A DNA stretch of 64,000 bases. Source: Sulfitobacter sp. F26169L. GTDB taxonomy: Bacteria; Pseudomonadota; Alphaproteobacteria; Rhodobacterales; Rhodobacteraceae. The translations under genes and the position numbers were made by a program. The stretch lies in contig NZ_JAPMLP010000001.1 in assembly GCF_026410285.1 (NCBI RefSeq), positions 1 to 64,000 of the forward strand. The letters run 5' to 3'. Positions 33,817 through 41,212 of the stretch are shown piece by piece; positions within the stretch are counted from its first letter, which is position 1, and each line of letters begins with the position of its first letter. A model generated the notes under the pieces. That model saw only the letters and a list, made by a program, of their open reading frames with translations. It did not search any database and was not told the origin of the DNA.

Positions 33817-33845
33817 ATCATTACCGTCCACCCGAAATTTGTCAA
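33817..33845 (-). promoter_or_regulatory. Predicted promoter of the TetR gene
   Basis: TTGACA (33840-33845 on the minus strand), a 17-base spacer and AATGAT (33817-33822, four of six matches to TATAAT). The predicted transcription start falls on or next to the ATG at 33810. The -35 box is one half of the 18-bp palindrome. Confidence 0.5.
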
Positions 33846-33857
33846 CGCGTGTTGACA
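33840..33857. promoter_or_regulatory. Operator palindrome O1 (18 bp, perfect)
   Basis: TGTCAACGCGTGTTGACA is a perfect 18-bp inverted repeat. It contains a TTGACA -35 hexamer on each strand, one reading toward the TetR gene and one toward the SDR gene. It shares the core TCAAC-N4-GTTGA with O2. Confidence 0.75.
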
Positions 33858-33883
33858 TATGCAAGGTGTGCCGTATTTCTTGT

Positions 33884-33899
33884 TTCAACACCTGTTGAA
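33884..33899. promoter_or_regulatory. Operator palindrome O2 (16 bp)
   Basis: TTCAACACCTGTTGAA has 7-base arms around CC and the same TCAAC-N4-GTTGA core as O1. Its centre is 43 bases from that of O1, about four helical turns, and it covers the expected start of SDR transcription (about 33887). Confidence 0.7.
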
Positions 33900-33915
33900 T
33901 TTTGCGGAGATTTCT

Positions 33916-34692
33916 ATGCCAAACACTGCCCTTGTCACTGGCGCATCCTCGGGGATCGGTGCCGAACTGGCGCGCTATCACGCTGCGCGGGGCGGTGATG
34001 TTGTGTTGACTGCGCGCTCGGCGCAGGCGTTGCAAACGCTTGCCGATGAACTGCACGAAAAGCATGCAATCAAGGCGCATGTGTTCCCCGTTGATCTGGC
34101 CTCACCCGATGGTGCAGCGCAATTGATCAAACAGATCACGGCGGCGGGGGTGCAGGTTGATATCCTGATCAACAACGCAGGCTTTGGCGGGCAGGGCCGC
34201 CATATTGATCGCGGCATCTCGGACGAGCTTGGGATGGTTGACCTGAATGTAAAAGCGTTGGTGACCCTTTGCCATCACTTCGGCGGCGAAATGGCGCAGC
34301 GGGGACAGGGCCGGATTTTGAATGTAGGCTCGACTGCGGGGTTCATGCCAGGGCCGATGCAAGCGGTCTATTTCGCAACCAAAGCGTTTGTGCAGAGCTT
34401 TTCGCAAGCGCTGGACTATGAGTTGCGCCCCAAAGGGGTCACCGTGACCCTGTTGGCGCCGGGATATGTGAAAACCGCTTTCGCGGATCGTGCTGGTTTG
34501 CACGGCACAAAGCTGGTTGCGGGGGGCGGTAAGACCCCACAGGATGTTGCAAAGCACGGCTATGACGCGATGTTGCGCGGCACCTTGGTGAGCGTGAACG
34601 AGCAGCCGCTCGGCTTTCTTGTGAATTGGATTATCCCGATGATGCCGCGCCGGATGGTGCTGAGAATGATCGCACGGATGCAAAGCAAATAG
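33916..34692 (+). CDS. SDR-family oxidoreductase (DltE-like)
   Basis: The 258-residue NADP-dependent short-chain dehydrogenase shows the nucleotide motif TGASSGIG (8-15), NNAG (86-89), Ser139 and the catalytic pair Tyr152/Lys156 (YFATK). The C-terminus ends in a hydrophobic helix with basic residues (NWIIPMMPRRMVLRMIAR). That suggests membrane association, as in the group related to 17-beta-hydroxysteroid/ketoacyl reductases. GGAG lies 8 bases before the ATG. It is divergent to and probably repressed by the TetR protein. Natural substrate unknown. Confidence 0.9.
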   Translation: MPNTALVTGASSGIGAELARYHAARGGDVVLTARSAQALQTLADELHEKHAIKAHVFPVDLASPDGAAQLIKQITAAGVQVDILINNAGFGGQGRHIDRGISDELGMVDLNVKALVTLCHHFGGEMAQRGQGRILNVGSTAGFMPGPMQAVYFATKAFVQSFSQALDYELRPKGVTVTLLAPGYVKTAFADRAGLHGTKLVAGGGKTPQDVAKHGYDAMLRGTLVSVNEQPLGFLVNWIIPMMPRRMVLRMIARMQSK

Positions 34693-34716
34693 GCATTTTC
34701 CGAAAAGGAACAGACG

Positions 34717-35175
34717 ATGAAACTGAACGTAAACGGAAGTCCCCACGATGTTGATGTCGAAGATGACATGCCCTTGCTGTGGGTGCTGCGCGACGAGCTT
34801 GGCATCAAGGGGGTGAAATACGGCTGCGGCATTGCCCAATGCGGTGCCTGTACCGTGCATGTTGACGGGGTCGCCGTCCGCTCGTGCCAGTTGGCGGCAG
34901 GGGATGTTGACGGCGATATCACCACAATCGAAGGGCTGGGCACGCCCGATGCCTTGCATGCCGTGCAGGCCGCGTGGATTGAACATCAGGTGGCGCAATG
35001 CGGCTACTGCCAGTCGGGCCAGATCATGCAGGCCGCTAGCCTGCTGGACCTGAATGCAACCCCGACCGATGACCAGATTGATCAAGCGATGAGCGGCAAT
35101 TTGTGCCGATGTGGCACCTATCCCCGGATCCGCGCCGCTGTGAAAACTGCCGCCACAAAATTGCAGGGAGCCTGA
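34717..35175 (+). CDS. [2Fe-2S] subunit of a molybdenum hydroxylase (isoquinoline 1-oxidoreductase alpha type)
   Basis: The 152-residue protein has the xanthine-oxidase-family small-subunit layout. A plant-type [2Fe-2S] site lies at [12 protein letters not shown]...C (about 38-62), and a second [2Fe-2S] site in the helical domain at CGYCQSGQ (about 99-106) and CRCGTY (about 130-135). It passes electrons from the Mo site of the next gene's product. It has no signal peptide, so it would be carried out of the cell by the Tat signal of the large subunit. The gene is 3 bases before the large-subunit gene. Confidence 0.93.
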   Translation: MKLNVNGSPHDVDVEDDMPLLWVLRDELGIKGVKYGCGIAQCGACTVHVDGVAVRSCQLAAGDVDGDITTIEGLGTPDALHAVQAAWIEHQVAQCGYCQSGQIMQAASLLDLNATPTDDQIDQAMSGNLCRCGTYPRIRAAVKTAATKLQGA

Positions 35176-35178
35176 GCC

Positions 35179-37419
35179 ATGGGTCGTATCAAAACTATCG
35201 CACGGCGCAGCTTTCTGATCGGCTCGGTCGCGATCGCCGGTGGCGTCGCTTTTGGCGCGTATCTGGTGAAGCGTGATCCGGACAATCCGCTGAGTGCGGA
35301 TGCAGCCGAAGGCGATGCGGTGTTTAACCCGTGGGTCAAAATCAATGCTGACGGAATTACACTTGTCACCCCGCACACCGATCTGGGGCAGGGGGCTGCC
35401 TCTATGCAGGCGATGCTGATAGCAGAGGAGCTTGATGTAGAGCTTGACCAGATCACCACCACACCGGGTAAGCCTGCTGCGGCCTATTACAATACCGCGC
35501 TGGCGTCCGAGGCGGTGCCGTTCCGGTCTAACGATGACGGTTTTGCGGCGCAGGCCATGCGAAACACCATGGGCGCAGTGATGAAGGTGCTGGGCGCGCA
35601 AGTGACCGGCGGATCGACATCCGTGCCCGATAGTTTTGACAAACTGCGCCAGGCCGGTGCCGTGGCGCGCGAGACGCTGAAGGCAGCGGCGGCGCAGGAG
35701 ACGGGGCTGGACGCGGGGCAGCTTGGTACAGAACGCGGTGCTGTGATTTTGCCCGATGGTACGCGCATTGACTATACCGCGCTGGCCGCGCGCGCCGCGC
35801 AGATTGATCCAGTGTCTGATGTGACATTGCGCGATCCGTCCCAATGGCGCCTGATCGGCAAGCCGCTGCAACGTCTGGACATCGTCGCAAAATCAACCGG
35901 AACCCAGACTTACGGCATTGATCTGGAGGTAGATGGCATGGTCCACGCTTCCGTGCGGATGAACCCGCGTAAGGGTGCGCCAATGCTGGGGTATGATGCC
36001 ACCGCAGCCGAGGGCATGCGCGGCGTAAAACAGATTGTCGCGCTTCCCTACGGTGTTGCTGTGATTGCCGATAACACTTGGCGCGCCTTTCGCGCCCTTG
36101 AAGAGATCGAAATCGATTGGGCGCAAGCCCCCTATCCGTCAGAGCAGGCGGACCATTGGGCCGCAGTCGAGGCATCCTTTACGCCCGAGCGGCTGGACAA
36201 GGAGTGGCGCAATGACGGTGATGTAGAAGCGGCGCTGGAAAAGGGCGATATCGTCAAGGCCGAATACCGCGCGCCCTATGTCGCGCACCAGCCACTTGAG
36301 CCGTTGAGCGCATTGGTGACCGTCACGCCCGAGCGTGTGGACATCCTAGCATCACATCAATTGCCCCGCTTCGTCCACCAACGCATCGCTGCGCGGTTGG
36401 AAATGGACGATGGCCAGATCCATTTGCACAACCAATACGCAGGCGGCAGTTTCGGTCACCGGCTTGAGTTTGATAACATCGACGTTGCTGTTGACGTTGC
36501 ACGTGAGGTGCCTGGCACGCCTGTCAAACTCACCTTCCGGCGCGAGGAAGATTTTGCGCAGGATTATAATCGTCAGATCGGCATGGCCCGTGGACGGGGG
36601 GCACATGCGGGCGGCAGGGTTACCGCGGTTGATCTTGATATCGCTACGGTGTCTGCATCGCGATCACAATCAAAACGTCTTGGCGCGCCCGTGCCGGGGC
36701 CGGATACGCAGATTGCCGCAGGCGCATGGAACATGCGCTATGCCGTGCCGGATTTGCGGGTGCGTGCCTATGCCGTGCCGGAGCTTGCGCCGACATCTTC
36801 GTGGCGCTCTGTCGGGGCGTCCACGGCCGGATTCTTTGCCGAAAGCTTTCTGGACGAGCTTATTCACGCCGCAGGTGCCGACCCGATGGCGGAGCGTTTG
36901 CGGCTGGCGAACGACCCGGACGCGCGCGCTGTGCTTGAGGCGGTGGCCGAGATGTCAAACTGGGGCAGCCCGCTGGGGCCGAAGCAAGGGCGGGGCGTGG
37001 CATTGGTCACTTCATTCGGTGTTCCCGTGGCCGAAGTGGTCGAGGTGACGGATACCGATGACGGTATCAAGATTGATCATGTCTGGGTCGCCGCCGAAGT
37101 GGGCCGTGTCGTTGATCCGGTGACGTTTGAGAACGTGGTTGCAGGTGGGGTGATCTGGGGTCTGGGCCATGCGATGAACTCTGAAATCACCTATTCGGAC
37201 GGGCGCGCGGAGCAGGACAACTATCACCTGTCAGAAGGGATGCGCCTGCATCAATGCCCCGTAATCGAGGTGCGCGGATTGGAAAATAACTCGACCGTGC
37301 GCGGCATCGGAGAGCCGCCGGTCCCCCCCGCGGCCCCCGCATTGGCCAATGCAATATTTGCAGCAACGGGTGTGCGGCTGCGCGAAATGCCATTTCACAA
37401 ATCGGTGACGTTTGTATGA
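35179..37419 (+). CDS. Molybdopterin-binding large subunit of an IorB-type hydroxylase, Tat-exported
   Basis: The 746-residue product begins with a twin-arginine signal (ARRSFLIGS followed by a hydrophobic stretch, residues 7-30). It is then a two-fold Mo-cytosine-dinucleotide binding domain with DLGQGAASMQAM near 72-83. The conserved catalytic Glu is in GIGEPPVPPAAPALANAIF near 712-730. Together with the [2Fe-2S] subunit it would hydroxylate an N-heterocycle or oxidise an aldehyde in the periplasm. The substrate is not known from sequence. It overlaps the cytochrome gene by ATGA. Confidence 0.93.
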   Translation: MGRIKTIARRSFLIGSVAIAGGVAFGAYLVKRDPDNPLSADAAEGDAVFNPWVKINADGITLVTPHTDLGQGAASMQAMLIAEELDVELDQITTTPGKPAAAYYNTALASEAVPFRSNDDGFAAQAMRNTMGAVMKVLGAQVTGGSTSVPDSFDKLRQAGAVARETLKAAAAQETGLDAGQLGTERGAVILPDGTRIDYTALAARAAQIDPVSDVTLRDPSQWRLIGKPLQRLDIVAKSTGTQTYGIDLEVDGMVHASVRMNPRKGAPMLGYDATAAEGMRGVKQIVALPYGVAVIADNTWRAFRALEEIEIDWAQAPYPSEQADHWAAVEASFTPERLDKEWRNDGDVEAALEKGDIVKAEYRAPYVAHQPLEPLSALVTVTPERVDILASHQLPRFVHQRIAARLEMDDGQIHLHNQYAGGSFGHRLEFDNIDVAVDVAREVPGTPVKLTFRREEDFAQDYNRQIGMARGRGAHAGGRVTAVDLDIATVSASRSQSKRLGAPVPGPDTQIAAGAWNMRYAVPDLRVRAYAVPELAPTSSWRSVGASTAGFFAESFLDELIHAAGADPMAERLRLANDPDARAVLEAVAEMSNWGSPLGPKQGRGVALVTSFGVPVAEVVEVTDTDDGIKIDHVWVAAEVGRVVDPVTFENVVAGGVIWGLGHAMNSEITYSDGRAEQDNYHLSEGMRLHQCPVIEVRGLENNSTVRGIGEPPVPPAAPALANAIFAATGVRLREMPFHKSVTFV

Positions 37420-37982
37420 GGTTTGTTCTGGCTGCCGTCGCGTGTCTGGCCGCGCCTATTGCTGTGCAGGCGCAAACGCCTGATGGCATGGCGGCATGGT
37501 CGCGCATTTATGCCGTTGCTTCGCACCCGCGTTGCACAAACTGCCACGTCGGCAGCAGTGGTCGTCCCGCTTGGGATGATCTGGGCTATGGCCGCAACCG
37601 TTTGCACGGGATGAACATTGTAGCAGACGCCAGCCGCATCGGCGCAGAGAGTATTCCCTGCCGCGCCTGCCATATCAGCGCGGCGGGTGAAAACGCCGTA
37701 CCGCATAGCGCGCCGCAAATTGATGACGCGTGGCGCTTGCCGCCTGTTGAACTGGCATGGCGCGGTAAATCCAGTGCCGAAGTGTGTACGCAGTTGCGTG
37801 ATCCCGAAACCAATGACGGCTTCGATCTGGTTGGATTGATCGATCATGTGCGCACCAGCGCCTTTGTGAATTACGGCTTCAAACCCGGCGCAGGGCGCAA
37901 CAGCGCGCCCGGATCGGTTGCGTCACTGGCGCAGGATTTGCAGACGTGGGGCGACGCGGGCATGCCCTGCGAGGAAGGGTGA
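37416..37982 (+). CDS. Periplasmic diheme cytochrome c, presumed electron acceptor of the molybdenum hydroxylase
   Basis: The 188-residue product has a cleavable signal peptide (1-20, ending VQA). Two c-type haem sites lie at CTNCH (about 41-45) and CRACH (about 82-86). It is translationally coupled to the hydroxylase large subunit, so it probably takes electrons from the iron-sulfur subunit in the periplasm. Other Cys residues (about 126 and 185) are not in haem motifs. The overall sequence does not match a well-known cytochrome family. Confidence 0.85.
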   Translation: MRFVLAAVACLAAPIAVQAQTPDGMAAWSRIYAVASHPRCTNCHVGSSGRPAWDDLGYGRNRLHGMNIVADASRIGAESIPCRACHISAAGENAVPHSAPQIDDAWRLPPVELAWRGKSSAEVCTQLRDPETNDGFDLVGLIDHVRTSAFVNYGFKPGAGRNSAPGSVASLAQDLQTWGDAGMPCEEG

Positions 37983-38053
37983 GCTAAAACCTCCCAACAG
38001 CGGGATGGTCGAAATATCTTGACGTAGCGCGGTTGCACGCTTCTCCTCGCGGT

Positions 38054-39091
38054 ATGGAAATTTTGCACATAACCCGCCCTGCGCCAATGTCCGGTCTGGA
38101 CGAGATCCCGTTTCCCTCCGCCGATGCGCCGCGCGCGCAGGCATTGGTTGCGCGTTGTCCGGTGGCGGCGCAGACGCCGCTGACATCCGCCACGGCCATC
38201 GCCACCCATGCAGGGGTACAGGATGTCTGGATCAAGGATGAACGCGGGCGCATGGGGCTGGGCAGCTTCAAAGCCCTCGGCGCGGCCTATGTGATTGCGA
38301 GTGACGCACAGCAGCGCGACGTAAGCGGCCGCACCTACGTAACCGCAAGTGCTGGCAACCACGGCCTGTCTGTTGCGGCCGGGGCAAATGCCTTTGGCGC
38401 AGCATCGGTTGTCTATATCGCACAGACGGTGCCTGAAGGTTTCGCAGCACGGCTCGAAGCGCAGGGCGCGCGGGTTGTCCGCGAGGGCGATACCTACGAA
38501 GAGAGCATGCGCGCTGCGGAAAAAGCCGCAGATGACAACGGTTGGGACTTGCTGTCCGACGGATCATGGCACGGCTATATTGATCGCCCGCATCGCCTGA
38601 TGGAAGGGTACACCATTTTGATGGCCGAAGCGATCGCGCAACTGCCAGATGTGCCAACCCACATCTTTTTGCAAGCGGGTGTCGGCGGGCTGGCCTGTGC
38701 TTGCGCGGTGATGGCACGGCAGGCGTGGGGGGATGGCCCCCGCGTCATCGTGGTTGAGCCTGACGCTGCTGCGGCCCTGCACGGCTCGGTCGCGCTGGGC
38801 CGCCCGGTGCAAAGCAGCGGCCCCGTGTCCGATATGGGGCGGCTGGATTGCAAGATGCCCTCGCTGATTGCGCTGAAAGGTCTGGCGCGTGATGCGGACG
38901 CTTTTGCGCTAATCTCGGAAGCCGAAGGGCAGGCGGGGGCGGGCCTTGCCATGGTGGCGGGCTTCGGCTCTACCCCGTCAGGTGCGGCGGGGGTATCGGC
39001 TCTGGTTGCGCTCGGCGACGGGCAGCGTGATGAATTGGGAATTACCGCGCAATCGCGAATATTCTGTGTGCTGAGCGAAGGACCATCCTAG
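38054..39091 (+). CDS. Diaminopropionate ammonia-lyase-like PLP enzyme
   Basis: The 345-residue fold-type II PLP enzyme has the Schiff-base lysine in GSFKALGAAY (residue about 73), the phosphate-binding SAGNHG and a GVGGLA loop. The nearest familiar family is diaminopropionate ammonia-lyase/threonine dehydratase, which eliminates ammonia from diamino or hydroxy amino acids. I use the ATG at 38054; an earlier in-frame TTG at 38033 is less likely. It is the first of three genes with touching ends (M24 hydrolase, racemase-like). A similar trio of families occurs in ectoine catabolism (EutB, EutD/DoeA, EutA), but the cyclodeaminase and deacetylase genes are absent here. Confidence 0.85.
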   Translation: MEILHITRPAPMSGLDEIPFPSADAPRAQALVARCPVAAQTPLTSATAIATHAGVQDVWIKDERGRMGLGSFKALGAAYVIASDAQQRDVSGRTYVTASAGNHGLSVAAGANAFGAASVVYIAQTVPEGFAARLEAQGARVVREGDTYEESMRAAEKAADDNGWDLLSDGSWHGYIDRPHRLMEGYTILMAEAIAQLPDVPTHIFLQAGVGGLACACAVMARQAWGDGPRVIVVEPDAAAALHGSVALGRPVQSSGPVSDMGRLDCKMPSLIALKGLARDADAFALISEAEGQAGAGLAMVAGFGSTPSGAAGVSALVALGDGQRDELGITAQSRIFCVLSEGPS

Positions 39092-40233
39092 TGCAGCGCG
39101 GCTTTGCCCGATCCGAATACCAGCAGCGCCTAGTCCGCGCGCAAACTATGATGGAGGTGGCAAACCTTGATGCGCTGCTGCTGACGACAGAGCCGGACAT
39201 CCGTTATTTCACCGGCTATCTCACGCGGTTCTGGGAAAGCCCTTCGCGCCCTTGGTTTCTGGTGGTGCCTGCTTCCGGCAAGCCTATTGCCGTGATCCCC
39301 TCTATCGGGGCCGCTTTGATGGGGCGGACATGGGTTGACGACATTCGCACATGGCGCGCGCCTGATAGTGCGGATGACGGGGTAAGCCTGCTGACGGATA
39401 CGCTCAACACTCTTGGCGCTGCGCGTATTGGTACGCCGATGGGGCCGGAAAGCCATCTGCGGATGCCGCTGGCCGATTGGGCGCGGGTGCAGGCGGGGCT
39501 GCGGGGAATGGTACAGGACGATGCGCGTATCTTGGCACGCCTGCGGGCGGTGAAATCGCAGGCCGAGATTAACAAGATCGCCCAAGCCTGCGCCATCGCA
39601 AGCCGCGCATTTGCCCGTGTGCCCGAGATTGCGGAAGAGGGAGTGCCGCTTGGCCGTGTGTTTCGCGATTTCCAGCGCCTGTGTCTGGAGGAGGGGGCCG
39701 ATTGGGTCCCCTACCTTGCCGGTGCGGCGGCAGAGGGCGGGTACGGCGATGTGATCTCGCCCGCTGATGATACGCCCCTTGCGATAGGCGATGTTCTGAT
39801 GTTGGACACGGGGCTTGTTCGGGACGGGTACTTTTGCGATTTTGACCGCAATTTCAGCATCGGCGCACCGTCAGGGCGGGTTCTTTCCGCACATGCGCGC
39901 GCGATTGATGCAATCAGCGCCGCGGCGGAAATTGCACGTGTCGGCGCTACTGCGTCTGCGCTGTTTCACGCGATGGACGGGATCGTCACCGGTGGCGTGG
40001 GCAGCGGGGATGCCGGGCGGCTGGGCCACGGTCTGGGGATGCAACTGACCGAAGGGCTGTCGTTGACGGGCGATGATCACACGGTCTTGCAGGCAGGTAT
40101 GGTCATCACGCTGGAACCATCTGTCGCGACAGGTGCAGGCAAGCTGCTGGTGCATGAAGAAGTTATTGTGATCACCGATGATGCTCCCCGCTTTTTATCG
40201 CCGCGCGCGGGGCCGGAAATGGTGCAGCTGTGA
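39091..40233 (+). CDS. M24-family metallohydrolase (Xaa-Pro peptidase/ectoine hydrolase-like)
   Basis: The 380-residue product has a creatinase-type N-terminal domain and a pita-bread C-terminal domain. All five metal-ligand positions are recognisable: Asp in LMLDTGL, Asp in FCDFDRN, His in RLGHGLGMQ, and Glu in TLEPS and in LVHEEV. It therefore should be an active di-metal amide or C-N hydrolase, not a degenerate one. The GTG start shares one base with the upstream TAG. The context suggests hydrolysis of an acylated or cyclic amino acid rather than of dipeptides. Confidence 0.88.
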   Translation: MQRGFARSEYQQRLVRAQTMMEVANLDALLLTTEPDIRYFTGYLTRFWESPSRPWFLVVPASGKPIAVIPSIGAALMGRTWVDDIRTWRAPDSADDGVSLLTDTLNTLGAARIGTPMGPESHLRMPLADWARVQAGLRGMVQDDARILARLRAVKSQAEINKIAQACAIASRAFARVPEIAEEGVPLGRVFRDFQRLCLEEGADWVPYLAGAAAEGGYGDVISPADDTPLAIGDVLMLDTGLVRDGYFCDFDRNFSIGAPSGRVLSAHARAIDAISAAAEIARVGATASALFHAMDGIVTGGVGSGDAGRLGHGLGMQLTEGLSLTGDDHTVLQAGMVITLEPSVATGAGKLLVHEEVIVITDDAPRFLSPRAGPEMVQL

Positions 40234-40958
40234 CGCGCTACGGCTATTCCCCCGCGCCTGACGGGCCCGCGCCGCTGGGACTGGTGGTTTTGCAGGTTGA
40301 TGAAACGATTGAGGGCGACTTGCGCCGGATGCTGCCGGTTGATGTGGCGCTGTACATCACACGCGTGCCTTCCAGCGCGGATGTGACGCCTGAGAACTTG
40401 AAGGCGATGACACACCACCTGACGGACGCTGCGCGGTTGCTGCCCCAAACCCGTTGCTTTGACGTTGTCGGATATGGCTGCACGTCTGCCACTGCGCAAA
40501 TCGGTGCAGCGCAGGTGGCAACGCTGATCAAAGCGGGGGTAGACGCCGCGCGTGTGTCTGACCCGCTTACAGCCCTGCGCGCCGCATGTGGCGCGATGGG
40601 GGTGGGGGAACTCGCGCTGCTGTCACCCTATACGGCTGATGTATCTGAGCGGTTGCAGGCTGCTCTGTCGCAGTCGGGAATAGGTACACCGGTTTTCGGA
40701 AGCTTTGAAGAAGCGAACGAAGCAAATGTTGCGCGGATTTCGCCACGCGCGCTGGTTGATGCGGCTTGTGATCTGGCGGGGCAAGGGCGGGTTGGTGCCA
40801 TTTTCCTGTCTTGCACAAATTTGCGAACGCTGGATGTGATCGAAACCATTGAAGCGCGCACCGGATTGCCGTGTCTTTCAAGCAATCAGGTGCTGGCGTG
40901 GCACATGAGCGCGCAAGCACGCGTTCCGGGACAGTTAGGCAGCCTCTCGGCGTCCTGA
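40230..40958 (+). CDS. Asp/Glu racemase-superfamily protein, EutA/maleate isomerase-like
   Basis: The 242-residue product has the two catalytic cysteines of the Asp/Glu racemase, arylmalonate decarboxylase and maleate isomerase superfamily: Cys84 in GYGCTSATAQ and Cys195 in LSCTNLR. It overlaps the M24 gene by GTGA. In ectoine utilisation, the EutA member of this superfamily is thought to adjust stereochemistry before the PLP enzyme acts. A similar racemase step is plausible here but inferred. Confidence 0.82.
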   Translation: MTRYGYSPAPDGPAPLGLVVLQVDETIEGDLRRMLPVDVALYITRVPSSADVTPENLKAMTHHLTDAARLLPQTRCFDVVGYGCTSATAQIGAAQVATLIKAGVDAARVSDPLTALRAACGAMGVGELALLSPYTADVSERLQAALSQSGIGTPVFGSFEEANEANVARISPRALVDAACDLAGQGRVGAIFLSCTNLRTLDVIETIEARTGLPCLSSNQVLAWHMSAQARVPGQLGSLSAS

Positions 40959-41040
40959 AAAATTTTCTGGCATTTCAACCCTGCCAGAGCGCATCACCAT
41001 CTTGACGCTCAACCCCTGATGTCATACCCAATCACAGAGC

Positions 41041-41114
41041 GCGGGCGTTGTGTAATGGTAAGACCTCAGCCTTCCAAGCTGATGACGCGGGTTCGATTCC
41101 CGCCGCCCGCTCCA
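41041..41114 (+). tRNA. tRNA-Gly (anticodon TCC)
   Basis: The 74-base cloverleaf has acceptor GCGGGCG/CGCCCGC, anticodon loop CTTCCAA with TCC at 41073-41075, T loop TTCGATT and encoded CCA at 41112-41114. No integrated element or att-like duplication follows it. Confidence 0.96.
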
Positions 41115-41212
41115 ATATCTCCCCCAACCCCGCCACTGTTTAGCCTATCGCGCTTGACCCCGCCCTGTCCGCGCGCGATGAAGCGCTGCACCATTTTGAT
41201 AAAGGACAGCGC

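Noticed and set aside
34102..35871. 589-codon minus-strand frame across the SDR and hydroxylase genes
   Set aside because: It lies opposite three well-supported plus-strand genes and has the His/Gln/Arg-rich composition of an antisense shadow frame.
37416..37982. Reading the diheme protein as a non-haem hypothetical protein
   Set aside because: Two CXXCH motifs plus a cleavable signal peptide and coupling to an exported oxidoreductase make a c-type cytochrome the better call.
38033..38053. Earlier TTG start for the diaminopropionate ammonia-lyase-like gene
   Set aside because: TTG is a rare start, no ribosome-binding site precedes it, and the added seven residues are not needed by the fold.
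41115..41212. Integration site or genomic island at tRNA-Gly
   Set aside because: No repeated tRNA 3' end, integrase or change of composition follows the tRNA.
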